From Rhabdornis inornatus (taxonomy: Eukaryota; Chordata; Aves; Passeriformes; Rhabdornithidae), in contig VWZS01007725.1 of assembly GCA_013397075.1 (NCBI GenBank), positions 62,001 to 126,000 of the forward strand: a stretch of 64,000 bases of DNA, read 5' to 3'. How positions within the stretch are numbered: the first letter of the stretch is position 1; each line of letters opens with the position of its first letter. Both the position numbers and the translations under genes were made by a program. The notes beneath the pieces are model-generated. The model saw only the letters and a list, made by a program, of their open reading frames with translations. It had not been told where the DNA came from and made no database searches. Below, in pieces: positions 26,440 through 37,026 of this stretch.

Positions 26440-26600
26440 GTGGTTAGGACAAGGATGTGGGAGTCAGAACTCCTGGTTTCTGTTTCCAGGATTCATGGTG
26501 TGATCTTAGGACAATTGGTTCAATATCTGTAATGTGGCATTTACCATCCCAGCCCCTGTGAAGTGGTCAGAGATAGAGGGTTGAAGGTGTTTGCAGGCAG
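26440..26600 (+). mobile_element. MIR-type SINE relic
   Basis: The segment follows the order of the mammalian-wide interspersed repeat family: a GTGGTTAGGACAAGGATGTG tRNA-like start, a GGAGTCAGAACTCCTGGTTTC block, then GTGTGATCTTAGGACAA, and an ATCTGTAATGTGGCATT block. The middle, which usually reads as pyrimidine-rich CTCTGTGCCTCAG, is largely deleted. MIR was active before mammals and birds split far enough that only worn copies remain in birds, so this is ancient DNA. Confidence 0.72.
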
Positions 26601-28944
26601 AGCAGGGAAGCAGCTCTTGAAACTCCCACTGACTCCAATCCCAAAGCCAGGGTGTCCTGCTGCCAAGCAGGACCATCTTTAACTTAATGACAAGGTGTCT
26701 TCTTCCCTCATTGTTTTCCCACTCTTGCCTGGTACCTGTGCAGCATCTTTTCCCTGATTTGCATGGATCTAAACTGGCTTGGCCTCACTGAGTGCTCAGA
26801 GCCTCTGTGGCTGCGAGGCCACATTATGCAGGAGGGATAGGATAATTTCATGAGTGTTTACATACATCTGCATTCCATATCACCTCCAATTTGTGCATTT
26901 GTCACAACCAGCATGCTGGTATTTCTCAGAAGTTTTGCTTTCCCTTAACCTTTTCTGTGCAGAGCAGAGAAGAGCCTCTGTCCCCCAGGCAAAAGCGGAG
27001 CTCATGTGCAGGAGCCGCCTGCCTGTCCCAGCAGCTGGGGGGATGCCCTTTGATAAACTCTCAGCTGGATGCAGAAGGATGGTCTCTGGGCTCCCCCACT
27101 GGGGTTTCTCAGCTCCAGAAGCAAGGGAAGGGCTGTGGCCATCTCTGCTTCGTCACTTACATGAACATATGGTGCAAATCACAGCTGCAGCAGAGCCAAC
27201 TGCTCTGTGCACTGAGGATGGAGATGCTGGCTGGTGCCTCCACCTCTGCATCCTGCTCCATCTTGGGCATCTACAGTGCAGCAACCAGGGGACTGAGCAG
27301 GCAGAAATTTGTTGTGTAGCAGCAAATAATTCTAGCTGATCTTTTTAAAGCAGGTGGTTTTTAGTGGCAGCTTGCCTTGCCTTTCTTTGTTTTATTGATT
27401 TGAGGTTGCTGCAGAGTTGTTCAGGTTAAAAGAGAGAGGAAAAAAATGCAGGCAGTGGGGACAGACCTGGGGGTCTTGGAGCTTGTGGAAAAGTCTTGTC
27501 TGAGTTCTCCACTGAAAGGCTTTGTGAGCCATGAAAGGAAACTTGATGTAGTGTTCTGGCTGTGACTCTTTTGGGAACGATCCTGCAGTTAAGGAAAGTG
27601 CATGGGAAAGGTGTGATGCAAAAAGAGATGATCTTCAGCCACATCCTGCAAATACCTTCCACTTTGAAGCCTGCTGTGACTGCATGCTCTCTTTGAGCCT
27701 AAAGGAAGACCAGTGACCAGTCCAGGGCTGCTGAACTGTGTGGTTCTTGCAAACAGAGAACTTGCACTTCCCAAGCCAGACCTAAATCACCCATCAGGCT
27801 GGCAATACCCAGGTGGGGAGGAAGCAAGACCAGGATGCTGACAGATGGTGATGATGTAGCTGGGACTAAGGGCTGGAAACAACCACTTCACTTACAGGTA
27901 ACTTGGAAACACCTGACTTAGGTTGGGACTCTGGGTGCTCCATCAGAGAGCTTCAATGAGATTTAAAGTGTATTTGTGGGATGTCAGGGCATGGAGGTTG
28001 TATGAGGAAAGCTGGGCACCCCAAAATCATGGGCACCCTTATTCATCGTATGGAGTTCAATAAGGAAGCATGTGAGCCTAGTCAGGAATCATGAAGCAGT
28101 TGGGGTTAGCTCTGCTCAGGTGGCACCATGACCCCGTCAAAGGGCTGGGCTCAGGCCCAGCAAACCTATAGGACTAGATGGACTTTTGTTCTCAGGAAAA
28201 ATGACTGTGACTGGTGAAACCAATCTTTCAGCATAGGGTGTCTCTTTCTCGCTACAGGGCCTGGATCCTGGAAAGCATGCAAAGCACGATATGCAAAGGC
28301 TAGCCATTAGTTTAGCTATTTACTGGGGTGTAACTCTGAGAATTAAAAAAATAACATAGAAGTTGGCCAGTTCCCAGTAAACGGTGGAAGGGAGGGATAA
28401 GAACATCCTTTCCTTTCAGACCAGGAAACACAGAAAAATAGGTCTTCTATTATCTCTTCCTCTAGAGATCAGAGCTGAAATGACATGCCTCCTCTTTCCC
28501 CTGCTTGCAGGATTGCTCTGATTGTTGTGATGATTGCCTCAATCCATAAGAATTTTAAGAAAAATACCTTTTGATTAGCCAGCCCAGCCTAGCACAAGAA
28601 AACCAGGCATCCCCAGTCAGGCATGTAAGCATCAGCTTTCCAAGCCTGCTGAGGGAGGAGGATGCCCTGTGGAGCCAGTCCCAGGGTTTGGGGCAGAGCA
28701 GGCTTGGCTGCAAATCACCCAAGAGAGTGCAAGCATTAGAAAGACGAAAAAGGTGAGTATGAAGAGGAACACAAACTATACAGATGATAGCAGCCATGTC
28801 CAGGTACTGCTCTCTAAATGAGCCTTTTCTGGGAAGAAAGTTGCATCAGCAAATAAGAGTTGGTATTTACCAAAGCCTTTCCAGTTGCACGTGTCATTCC
28901 TTCTTCATTGTTGTGGGGTATGCTGCAGCCAGCCTTTCATGTGT
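26601..28944. other. Noncoding sequence
   Basis: Two plus-strand frames of 161 and 142 codons overlap in different phases at 26854-27339, a sign of chance rather than coding. An acceptor/donor pair bounds 28511-28752 and is given as a finding. No repeat recognised after the MIR relic. Confidence 0.5.
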
Positions 28945-29040
28945 CTGACCAGTAATTAATTAGGAGAGGATCAAGGCTGATAATTCTCTCTAATCCCTTC
29001 TCTCTCATCTTTTTGTTCCATAATCCTTTTAATGCTAGCA
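28945..29040. promoter_or_regulatory. Candidate homeodomain-rich element
   Basis: CAGTAATTAATTAGGAG at 28950 holds two overlapping TAATTA cores. It is followed by GATAATTC, CTCTAATCCC and CATAATCCTTTTAATG, giving six homeodomain-like words in under 100 bp. It directly precedes the G-quadruplex motif at 29045. Confidence 0.28.
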
Positions 29041-29044
29041 ACTT

Positions 29045-29076
29045 GGGGGGTGGGGAGTGGAAGGGGCAGCAGGGGG
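29045..29076 (+). other. G-quadruplex motif
   Basis: Four G runs (6, 4, 4 and 5 long, starting at 29045, 29052, 29063 and 29072) are separated by loops of 1, 7 and 5 bases. This meets the usual G3+N1-7 rule on the plus strand. It lies just downstream of a homeodomain-rich block. Confidence 0.8.
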
Positions 29077-30369
29077 AAGCCTGAGCTGTGGTGTGGTGCT
29101 GGTGCTGGCAGAGCCTGGCTTTGTGATGCCAGAGCATCCCTCTGCTTCCCTCCAATGGCATCCCTTGAGGGAAGCATCCCAAATTGGGGGCAGCTCACAG
29201 GGCAGCATAGGAGGGGAGAATTTTCCTGTGGGGAGAGCAGGGTTGGGAGGCAACGAAGCAGTGGCAGGGCAGACAGCAGAATCCCTCATTCTCCCAATGC
29301 TGACAGATTTCAGTTTAACCTCAGGATCTCCACTGACCAGATCTCTGCAATGACCATTAGGACATCCCTTATTTGCCTCCAGCTCTGTGCTGTCCTTCTT
29401 GTCGTACCATGAGGACACTTAATCAGTGCTCTCCATCACCTTGTGATCTGGAGAGGGACACTGTCATCCAAGGAGGTCTGATGTCTGCAGAGATGCAGGT
29501 GCTGGCATCACAGAGGAGATGGGGAAAGAAGTCCTGGATCGGGAGACAGGTGGGAGGCCTTGGCTATGGGTAGAGTGCAGAGCTGCTGCTGGGTTCATGT
29601 GTGCAGGGGAGGAGTGGTCAGAGATGGTGGGTTTTGAGCAGAAGAGCCTTAGGAAATGAGAAAGCTGGCATCTGAGTGGCAGTGACAGCAGTAATAGCTT
29701 TACACTTCTGTATGAATTAGCCAAGTGAGTGCTGCTAACACTGACTCTCCTCTCCTGCCAGGTCAGGAGGAAATGGTGAGTGTTGCCAGCCTGCATGACA
29801 AAGTGTTTGGGTGTTGAGAAAGCCCAGCATTGAATCAGCCTCCAATCTACAGGAAAGTTGTTCATGTTCCACAGCCCAACATCCTCATTTCCCTCTGACT
29901 CAACTTCTTTAAATACTTTCTTCCCGACAGCTGGAAGAGGAGATGTGAACCTGCTGATTCCAGGGACTAAGTGGGTCTGAAGGGCCTTTTGTTTGATCAG
30001 GGCTGTGGTTATTACCCCTGACAGTCACAGGCAAAGAAGTCTCCAATGTGTGTTTGACTGAGTTAAGGTGCCTTTGATTCAAACTTCTCTTTATCCCACT
30101 TAAACTGCAGATCATTTCCATTCACAGTGAAAGGAAACTAAATAATTCAGTGCCAGACAGCAGCATCGATGCAGCTGGAGGTATGGGATGCCTTTGCCAT
30201 GCGGAAGACTGGCCTTGTCTGCTTGAGGGGAGGAAGTTTTGGGAGATGCAGGGCTCTCTGGGCTGGGTGAAGGTTTGACTCACAGTAACACATTGTGATG
30301 AAGCAGCTAGAAAAATGCACGTGATACTTTATAGACTGAACAAGTCTTTTTGCTGTCACAATCCCTAAA
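29077..30369. other. Noncoding sequence
   Basis: GC-richer at first (29077-29300), then plain. Frames of about 130 codons on both strands overlap and have no domain. Confidence 0.5.
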
Positions 30370-30560
30370 TCTCCTCTCTCTGTGTGTTTAATAACACAGA
30401 TGTCTATAAAGTAAATGCCAGCTGATTATCAGAAAATGTATTTGCTGAGCATGAACAACTTTGTAGTAATCGAACACCAGAGATAAACACTGACTATATG
30501 GTTCTGTAACTTCAGAGGATTATAATCTCCAGTGTACCAAAATAATAAATACCCATGGAA
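30370..30560. promoter_or_regulatory. Candidate conserved noncoding element
   Basis: An AT-rich block with GTTTAATAACACAG, GATTATCAG, GTAGTAATCGAACACC and GAGATAAACACTGAC. One CpG is kept in the AATCGAAC word. No frame longer than 60 codons and no repeat is present. Enhancer-like by composition only. Confidence 0.28.
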
Positions 30561-32399
30561 TAAACACTTTTGCTTCTATATCACAGTGCAGATCCAAGCT
30601 GAGTCCCTGGAACTGTTGATATCTAGTGGCTCCTACCTTGCTTCCATTGGGGATGTAGATGAAAGTCTGTTTCCTGGATGACATACATTGTGTCTTTCTA
30701 ATTCTTCTCTCTTGTGGCTGTGGATGGGCTTTTACTCAACCTACAGCATGACCACCAGCACAAAGGATGGCCAAAAGCACGGTGTCCACAGCACCTAGCA
30801 GCCTGGAGCCTTCCTCCATGCTGCTCCTCACTTTGCAGAGATGTAGCTCATAGTCCTCGGAGAAGACCATGGGTATATTCACTGACCTGCAAAAGCAAGT
30901 TGAGGAAGCCTCTAGCAGGTTTGTAGCTGTTCCCAGCTGAATGACCATCATCTGGCCCAAACAGGGCCATTTTCTTCAAAACAGTCATCTGTGTATTCCT
31001 TTCACCTCTGTACACAGTTAGGAGCACATGGGCTTCTATTCGTCCAGTCTTTGTGCAGAACTGCAGCTCTGCCGTGGGCTTTTTTTCTGTGCATCATTTA
31101 AAATAGCACAGAGTTAAACATCTATTTTAAAATAGCTTTGTTAAAAAAAGAAAAGCTTACTCCCCATCACAATCAAAGGAAGAAAGAATAACCTCCCTGC
31201 AGCACCCGCCAAGTTTCAGGTGAAGGGGACTATGTGAGAAATAAACACGGTGCCTCTGCCTGACACTTCTGATGGGGTCAAGTTTTTCCTGCACCATAAT
31301 GAGGTCTTGTTAGGAAAGTGGGAGCAGTGAGATATGCTCCTTTCTCTTGGATCTCTGCATTTCAAGCTGCCTGCGGAAAGAGTGCGGTTGGGATGGGAAA
31401 GAAAAAAATTACTTGTTAGATATTTCTACCTTGGACTTGGATGTTCTGAGGATACAACAGTGAAGAAAGAAAATATGGGAGCAGGGGTAGCAGGAGGCCA
31501 GGCAAGCTCTGCAAACAGTGCTCATCTTCCCCCTCTTTCTTTTTCGTGCCAATCTTTGTTGGTGCCTCCATTAGATGTTTTAACTTCACTTTCTGTGATG
31601 AGGAGCCTGGGAGATGTGTTGGCAAAAGCTTTGCTTTCCTGGCAATAAGAAGGCTATACAGATTTGGGGGCTCTTGTGGCATCTAAGTGGATGGGGAGGG
31701 GGAAGGAATCCAAACTTTCAATCAAGCCCTGCCAGCTCTTTTCCATTCGAGAGGAATGAGGCTTCCCTTGTTAAAGGCAGAGCGTGAGTGAGAACGGGCA
31801 GCGTGCCAAGAGCCATTTGAGAGGCAGGTGAGACTTTCTGAAGTAAGAAATATCCATTCCACTCTAAATTGAAGTGTGTTAAATAAGGATGCTGTTCAGT
31901 GCTAATAAGGCAGGGAGTGAGCTGGAGAGCACAGCTGGGGTTATGGCTCTGGGAGAGCACAGAGGACCCGTGCTCGGGTTTGGCCGCGGCTCTGGCTGCG
32001 TGCAGGGAAATGAGCTCCAGGCAGGTGTTGCCCTACTTCCTGAGGATGCACATCGGTCAGCAAAGGCATGGTTTGCTTGACTTAGCCTTTTTTTTTAGCA
32101 TTTGAGCCCTGGGGTGAGAGTGATGGGGGTTGTGGAGGTCACGGCTGAGCGTGCAGAGGGACAGGGCTGGGTTTGGAGCTGGCATGTTGTGGAAAGCTGC
32201 AGTGATGGACTGCAGCATTTGGCCTTTCCACATAGGGATAGGGAAAGCTGGCACAGCACCTGCTTTCATTAGGCTTTTCTCTACCTGCAAGTCCCAACCC
32301 TCAACAGGAGAAATGCTCTCAATTTTTTTATTTATTTTATTTTTTTATTTTTAATTTGTCTTCTTTTCTAAAATGCTGAAACATAGAAGAGCAGATGCA
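30561..32399. other. Noncoding sequence
   Basis: An AT-rich patch at 31090-31160 with TTTAAAATAGC repeated is enhancer-like but weak. AATAAACACGGTGCC near 31232 recalls a retroviral polyadenylation region, but no LTR ends were found. Small CpG group at 31969-32000. Confidence 0.45.
32323..32357. repeat. T-rich tract
   Basis: Thirty-five bases of T interrupted only by single A residues or one AA pair, just upstream of the candidate element at 32400. Confidence 0.9.
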
Positions 32400-32625
32400 A
32401 ATTAACACATAAATCCAGGTTGGAGGGTGTCACCAAAAAGATAGGTTGCAGAGTAATTAAAGAGCATGAAATTTTCCATGATATTTTTTAGTGTGCTCTA
32501 AATAGCCGATTGCTGTTTCCTAAATATCCAGTAATTACTGTAACTGGATGCAGTTTGGCTTGGAATTTAATAAGACCTTACTGGAGAGTCTATTAGATCA
32601 CCACGAGGCTGGTGGGATAATTTCA
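32400..32625. promoter_or_regulatory. Candidate conserved noncoding element
   Basis: The block holds GAGTAATTAAAGAGCATG, CTCTAAATAGCCGATTGCTG, CCAGTAATTACTGTAACTGG and GGAATTTAATAAGACC. CAGTAATTACTG (32530-32541) is a perfect 12-bp palindrome around a TAATTA homeodomain core. CpGs are kept in GCCGAT and CACGAGG. The T-rich tract at 32323-32357 lies just upstream. Confidence 0.36.
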
Positions 32626-33968
32626 CAGTAGTGCCTGTCTTTGCTTATTGATTGTGTCCAGAAGGCAGCGCAGTGGTGTCCAGTCGATAGGGCACGAGGA
32701 GGGGGCACAAGGCACAGCCTGCCCCTTGCTCCACTGCCAAGGGGGGCTGGGGGGAACCCTGGGGGTGCTCATCTCCAGGCTGTGAGGGACTTTGTGCCCC
32801 ACAGAGCCCTCCTTGCCAGAGCCCTCCCTTGATTCCATAGGCAGAGCAGGAGGTGCAGGGTGGGGATGTGTTTGCTTGGGTTTGTGGAGCTCTGCCTGAG
32901 CTGACCTGGCACTCAGGGGAGCCCCGTGCTCTTTGCTGTGACCCTGAGGCTGGTTTGCCTCTGCTATCCCAATATACTGGATCCTTGAGGTCTGTTGCCA
33001 AACCCTCCTACCCCTTCTGTGTGCATATTAAGGATGAGGAAACACACCCTGGATATTTACCTCATGACAAAGTGGAGGAAGACTCTTTGGGAAAAATGCT
33101 GTTTCCATCCTTGCTGGCCGGTGGTTTGGAAAACATGAGCTGCCAAGTACGTGTTTCCCTGAAACAATACAGGGCCTAGGAAATTACCCACGAGGAGGGG
33201 ATGCTGCCTGGGCACAGCTGTGCTGTGGGTCAGCTCCAGGGAGAGGGAGGGTGGGCAGGCAGCTCTGCTGGGCTGCCCTAGGAAGGGGCCCCATTGTCCA
33301 GGCAGATCCTTTGTGAAGTTTCTTCCAGGCTTTGTCTTGGGCTGTCTCCAGGGTGTTCCTGGACACCTTCTGGAAGCTGGCTCAGCCTAGGAGCCCTGCC
33401 CAAATGGCAGCAGGGATCAGGCTGCACATTCCCAAGCAGAATGCCCTGGCTGGCTCTACACTCCTGAGCAACTCCGTGTGCTTTCTTGCTGTGCCTCAGG
33501 GCACACATCTCACAGCAGCAGATGATATTGCTCTGGCAAGCTGCTGGGCAGCCCCCCAGTCGTCTCAGATATTTAGGATTGAAAAGTTTACCAGCCCTAT
33601 TTGGCTGGAGTGTCTTGCTCAGTGCTTTGAGGTCATGGATAAAATGAACTACTGAAGGACTGGCAGATTGATTCCTGCCAAAAGCTGAACTTGTGCAGTC
33701 CTTGTTCTCTTAAAATATATGCTTGGGAGACATGCTCTGCTCTGAGGCAGGAAGGAGACAAATTATTTTATCATTGCTTAGACCTGCCCACCCAGCTCCC
33801 AGCATCAATCAGAGTGAGTCCAGTATGTCTAAGCAATGGCTGCAGCATCTCTTTATACCTGGAAGTGATAAGCTCTGGTTTAAGGCCAAAATAGTGGATT
33901 TGAAATTTCTATTTCCAAACATTGCTTCTATAATTAGGTGGTTTTGTATTGTGTGCCTCCCCCCCAGG

Positions 33969-34020
33969 AAAAACAAAAAACCAAAAAAACCAAAAAAACC
34001 AAAAAAACAAAAAAAAACCC
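33969..34020. repeat. (CCAAAAAAA)n simple repeat
   Basis: Several 9-base units of CC plus seven A run from 33981 to about 34007, with ragged A-rich ends. A run of seven C (33959-33965) comes just before. Confidence 0.95.
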
Positions 34021-34698
34021 GCGGCAAACCTGTGAGATATTTTTGCACAAGTTCCTGCCCTGCAAAATGGAAAAACAGACTTGGAGGCTGAAACAATTCC
34101 AGCTGCTTAGCTCATTTCGTTGTTGCAATTGAGGAACAGCCACTTTAGAAAGAGATGCTTCTTTTAATTGAAAACCAGCTTTCCATGATAATTTACTTCT
34201 TTTTCCTCCTGGATGAGATTTCATCCTGACCTCAAAACCACACCTCTTTGGTTTTGGATCTTTAGATCACAGGGACAGGGTGTCACAGGATTATTTCACT
34301 CAGGGAGGGAGACTCACTTCCACAAGAATTCCTTCATATCCGCACTGCATGAGCTACAGTTGCCTGATCTTTCAGACACATAATCTAAGTGGACTTGCAT
34401 CGCTGGAGCCCAATTTAATGTCAAGCCATAAATTGAAGGATCAGGAGTGCCCAGCCACAAAGAAATCCTGTTCACAGATTAGGGAGTCCTGGCCGAGCAG
34501 CCCTAGAAATTGAACTGGGGGACTGGACTAAATCAATTTGATTCACCCTAAGGACAGTGATGCTACTGAAATGCATAAAACAGAAAAGGGCAGGATCTTC
34601 CATTACCATGAACCTAAATAAGGGGATGAGCCATTCAAAAGTGCAGCCTGACCTTTTCTAGCTGTGATGTCCCAAGTGCTGGCTTCACTCTCTGTCTG

Positions 34699-34742
34699 TT
34701 CCCTTTTTTCCCTTTTCTTTTCCTCCCCTCCTCTTCCCTTCC
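34699..34742. repeat. Pure pyrimidine tract, 44 bases
   Basis: No purine occurs between 34699 and 34742. Such tracts can form triplex DNA or, if transcribed on this strand, bind PTB-type proteins. No AG that would make it a convincing splice acceptor follows at once. Confidence 0.9.
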
Positions 34743-36419
34743 GTGAGATTGAGAAGTGGCATTTTTAGGCTCTAGGTTAAAAAGAAATAATGATGGTCCT
34801 GAAAAGGGAACTTGTTTCTGTAAAAGCTTAGAGTGGAGCTGGACCAGTCACATGTCCATTCCTTGGCATGGAACCTGGATAACCTTAACACAGTTTAGGA
34901 ACTCTTGGGAAAGGGAAGGAGCAGACCAGTGTTCTCATGAAGGAATATTCCATGTATAAGACCTCATTGGGACCTCAGGTGGAGAAAGAAGGGCATTGAG
35001 ATGAACATCTCCTGAAAGAGAATGCTTTGTGCCACCCTTCCACCAAGTGCTTTGTGGATTATCTCCCTTTCACTGGAGAAATCAGTGATGTGGAGCTTGA
35101 GCAGGTGCTCATTTCATGCTCTGTGGAGCAGCTCCAGAGTGGAGAGGGACAGGGAGGATGGGAGTTGATGCCACAAGCCTTGCTCTCATAACTCCAGAGC
35201 TTGCTCCTGGGACAAGACTCCACTTAATGCTGCGGGAAAAGCAAGCTCACATGAAGCTTGCCATGTCTCCATAGGAACAAAACAATTGGAAAATGTGGAC
35301 TAAGGGCTGTTCTTCAAGCAGAGCAGTTCATGCAAGAAGGCAAAGAATGTGGCTCAGGAAAGGCCTCCTACCCTGCTTTCTCCCACTGCTCAGCACATCA
35401 TTGCCTGGGCCTCTCTGTGGCTGCCAAATGTGGCTGGAGTAAGGCTGGGTCAGGGATGCCCTGATGCAGCAGGAAAACTGATGGATGCTGCAGATGGCTG
35501 CAATGGGGCTTGGAAATCCACAGCCCATGAATGCCCCTGGTGCAATCCTTGATCCCTGGGAAAGCAGTACTACTCCTGCTTCAAATCATGACCCTGCAGC
35601 TGTGTCTTTGATGGAGGATGCACAGAGAGTTTGCTAAACAAATTGTGTGGACGTGTACACTCATACCCCACACTTGGAAAGTTCAGATCAAAGGCATCTT
35701 CTGTGGAATTTCTCCTACCCACAATATTCTTGGAAATTGCCCCTCTGCCTGAAGAGTTTGCAAACAATAATGACTGGCCCTTGTTCAAAACACTAGCTGT
35801 AGCTGGTGGGAGATGGCTCACCACAAGGCAGTCAGCAGAGCAGTCTATCACAATTCAGATGTGGCTCGATCAAATTCAAGGCAGTATAAGATGTGGAACA
35901 GATTACAGGCTGGATCATATAAGCCACAAACCACATTAAAAGCGTAGGGACAACAATAGATATTCTGCTTTCACACTTAAACACGATCCTGAATGAAAGG
36001 ATTTCCCCTGCCTCCAGCCCTTCTTCCTATAAAGCAGGATTTCTGTCTCCAGAAAATGCCATCCAGTTTCATGAAGAGCCTTGGGAACCGTGAGCATCTT
36101 TGCATAACAATGTCACATCAAACAAATTCCTGCCTGCTCCTTGTCTACCACCTGATGTATTGTGCCCCAAAATGGTTTTGACTACCTGCCACCTCAGCAA
36201 CACCTGCTGGCTATGAAAGTAGCAATTGCAGAGGCAGCTGTGAAAATGAAAAGTAAAATGGGGTGGAGGAAGGAGGGGAAAAGCCAGCTCCATGGTGTGC
36301 TGAAGTGTTGGGAGGATGGTGGGAAGAGGAAGGCCAGCTGGGGCTAGGTTTTTGTCCTCCACTTTCCAATGAGAGATGATGTCTCTCAAGTGCCATACAA
36401 ATGAGCAATGGTGTGGAAG

Positions 36420-36550
36420 GGCTTTCTAATCATCAGTGATTGTTAATCAGTTCATTAACGGTGATGGTCGGCATTTTTTAAGAGGGACGAGTTGTTTTCC
36501 TCCAGAGAGTAGAGCCCTCTCTACCGTGGCCCTACCATTATCTCTGGATG
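36420..36550. promoter_or_regulatory. Candidate conserved noncoding element with kept CpGs
   Basis: CAGTGATTGTTAATCAGTTC (36435) leads into CATTAACGGTGATGGTCGGC and GAGGGACGAGTTG, then CTCTACCGTGGCC. Four CpGs fall within about 75 bp of AT-rich, CpG-poor DNA. No repeat or plausible coding frame covers it. Confidence 0.33.
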
Positions 36551-36704
36551 TGTGTGTGTAGGGTCAGAAGGAGGAAAAATAGGGTGTTTTGGTACCCAGG
36601 GTCTGACACTGAGCCATCATTTTGGTTCTGGCAGCACCCTCAACCCCATGGGTGCTGCGTTGAGTCCCTGGGAGATGGGGAATCAGGGCTCCCCAGCATG
36701 CCTA

Positions 36705-36965
36705 GAGCAGATGTAATTAAAGCCTTCCCTGCCTGCCACAGAGCATATGGGACATGTTAGCAGAGTAATTAAATTTTGTGAAGTGAGTTTTTGCTGGAAA
36801 GCTGGAGGGTGGGTCGGTGGGACCAGGGAGAGCAGCAGTGCTGCCTCTCTCACCACCTCCGGCCCTCACTCCAAATTGCTCCTTGTGTGACAAGTTGAGG
36901 AAATAATTAAGTGGTGGCTCATTTGCATTATTTGTTGAGTTTGTATGTACTAAAAAATTCTGAGG
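36705..36965. promoter_or_regulatory. Candidate element with TAATTAA words and an octamer
   Basis: TGTAATTAAAGCC, GAGTAATTAAATTTTG and GAAATAATTAAGTGG give three homeodomain-like sites. CTCATTTGCATTATT near 36919 contains ATTTGCAT, the reverse of the POU octamer. The middle portion (36800-36870) is plain GC-richer sequence, so this may be two separate small elements. Confidence 0.27.
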
Positions 36966-37012
36966 AAACTAGTCAAACTGTACAGATGTTGCAGATGAAA
37001 TAAAGGCATGTT

Positions 37013-37026
37013 TGTGTGTGTGTGTG
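37013..37026. repeat. (TG)7 microsatellite
   Basis: Seven perfect TG units, short and without flanking decay. Confidence 0.9.

Larger units (their letters stand above)
32626..36419. other. Noncoding sequence
   Basis: Contains G-rich runs at 32741-32765, the (CCAAAAAAA)n repeat and the 44-base pyrimidine tract. Frames of up to 122 codons lack domains. No interspersed repeat recognised. Confidence 0.5.

Noticed and set aside
26854..27339. Two overlapping frames of 161 and 142 codons
   Set aside because: Open in two phases at once, no domain, CTG/CAG-rich composition explains the lack of stops.
31225..31260. Retroviral-LTR-like AATAAA region
   Set aside because: No TG...CA ends, no target-site duplication, no primer-binding site or internal retroviral sequence could be found.
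32741..32765. G-rich runs as a G-quadruplex
   Set aside because: Only three separated runs within loop limits, so the usual four-run rule is not met.
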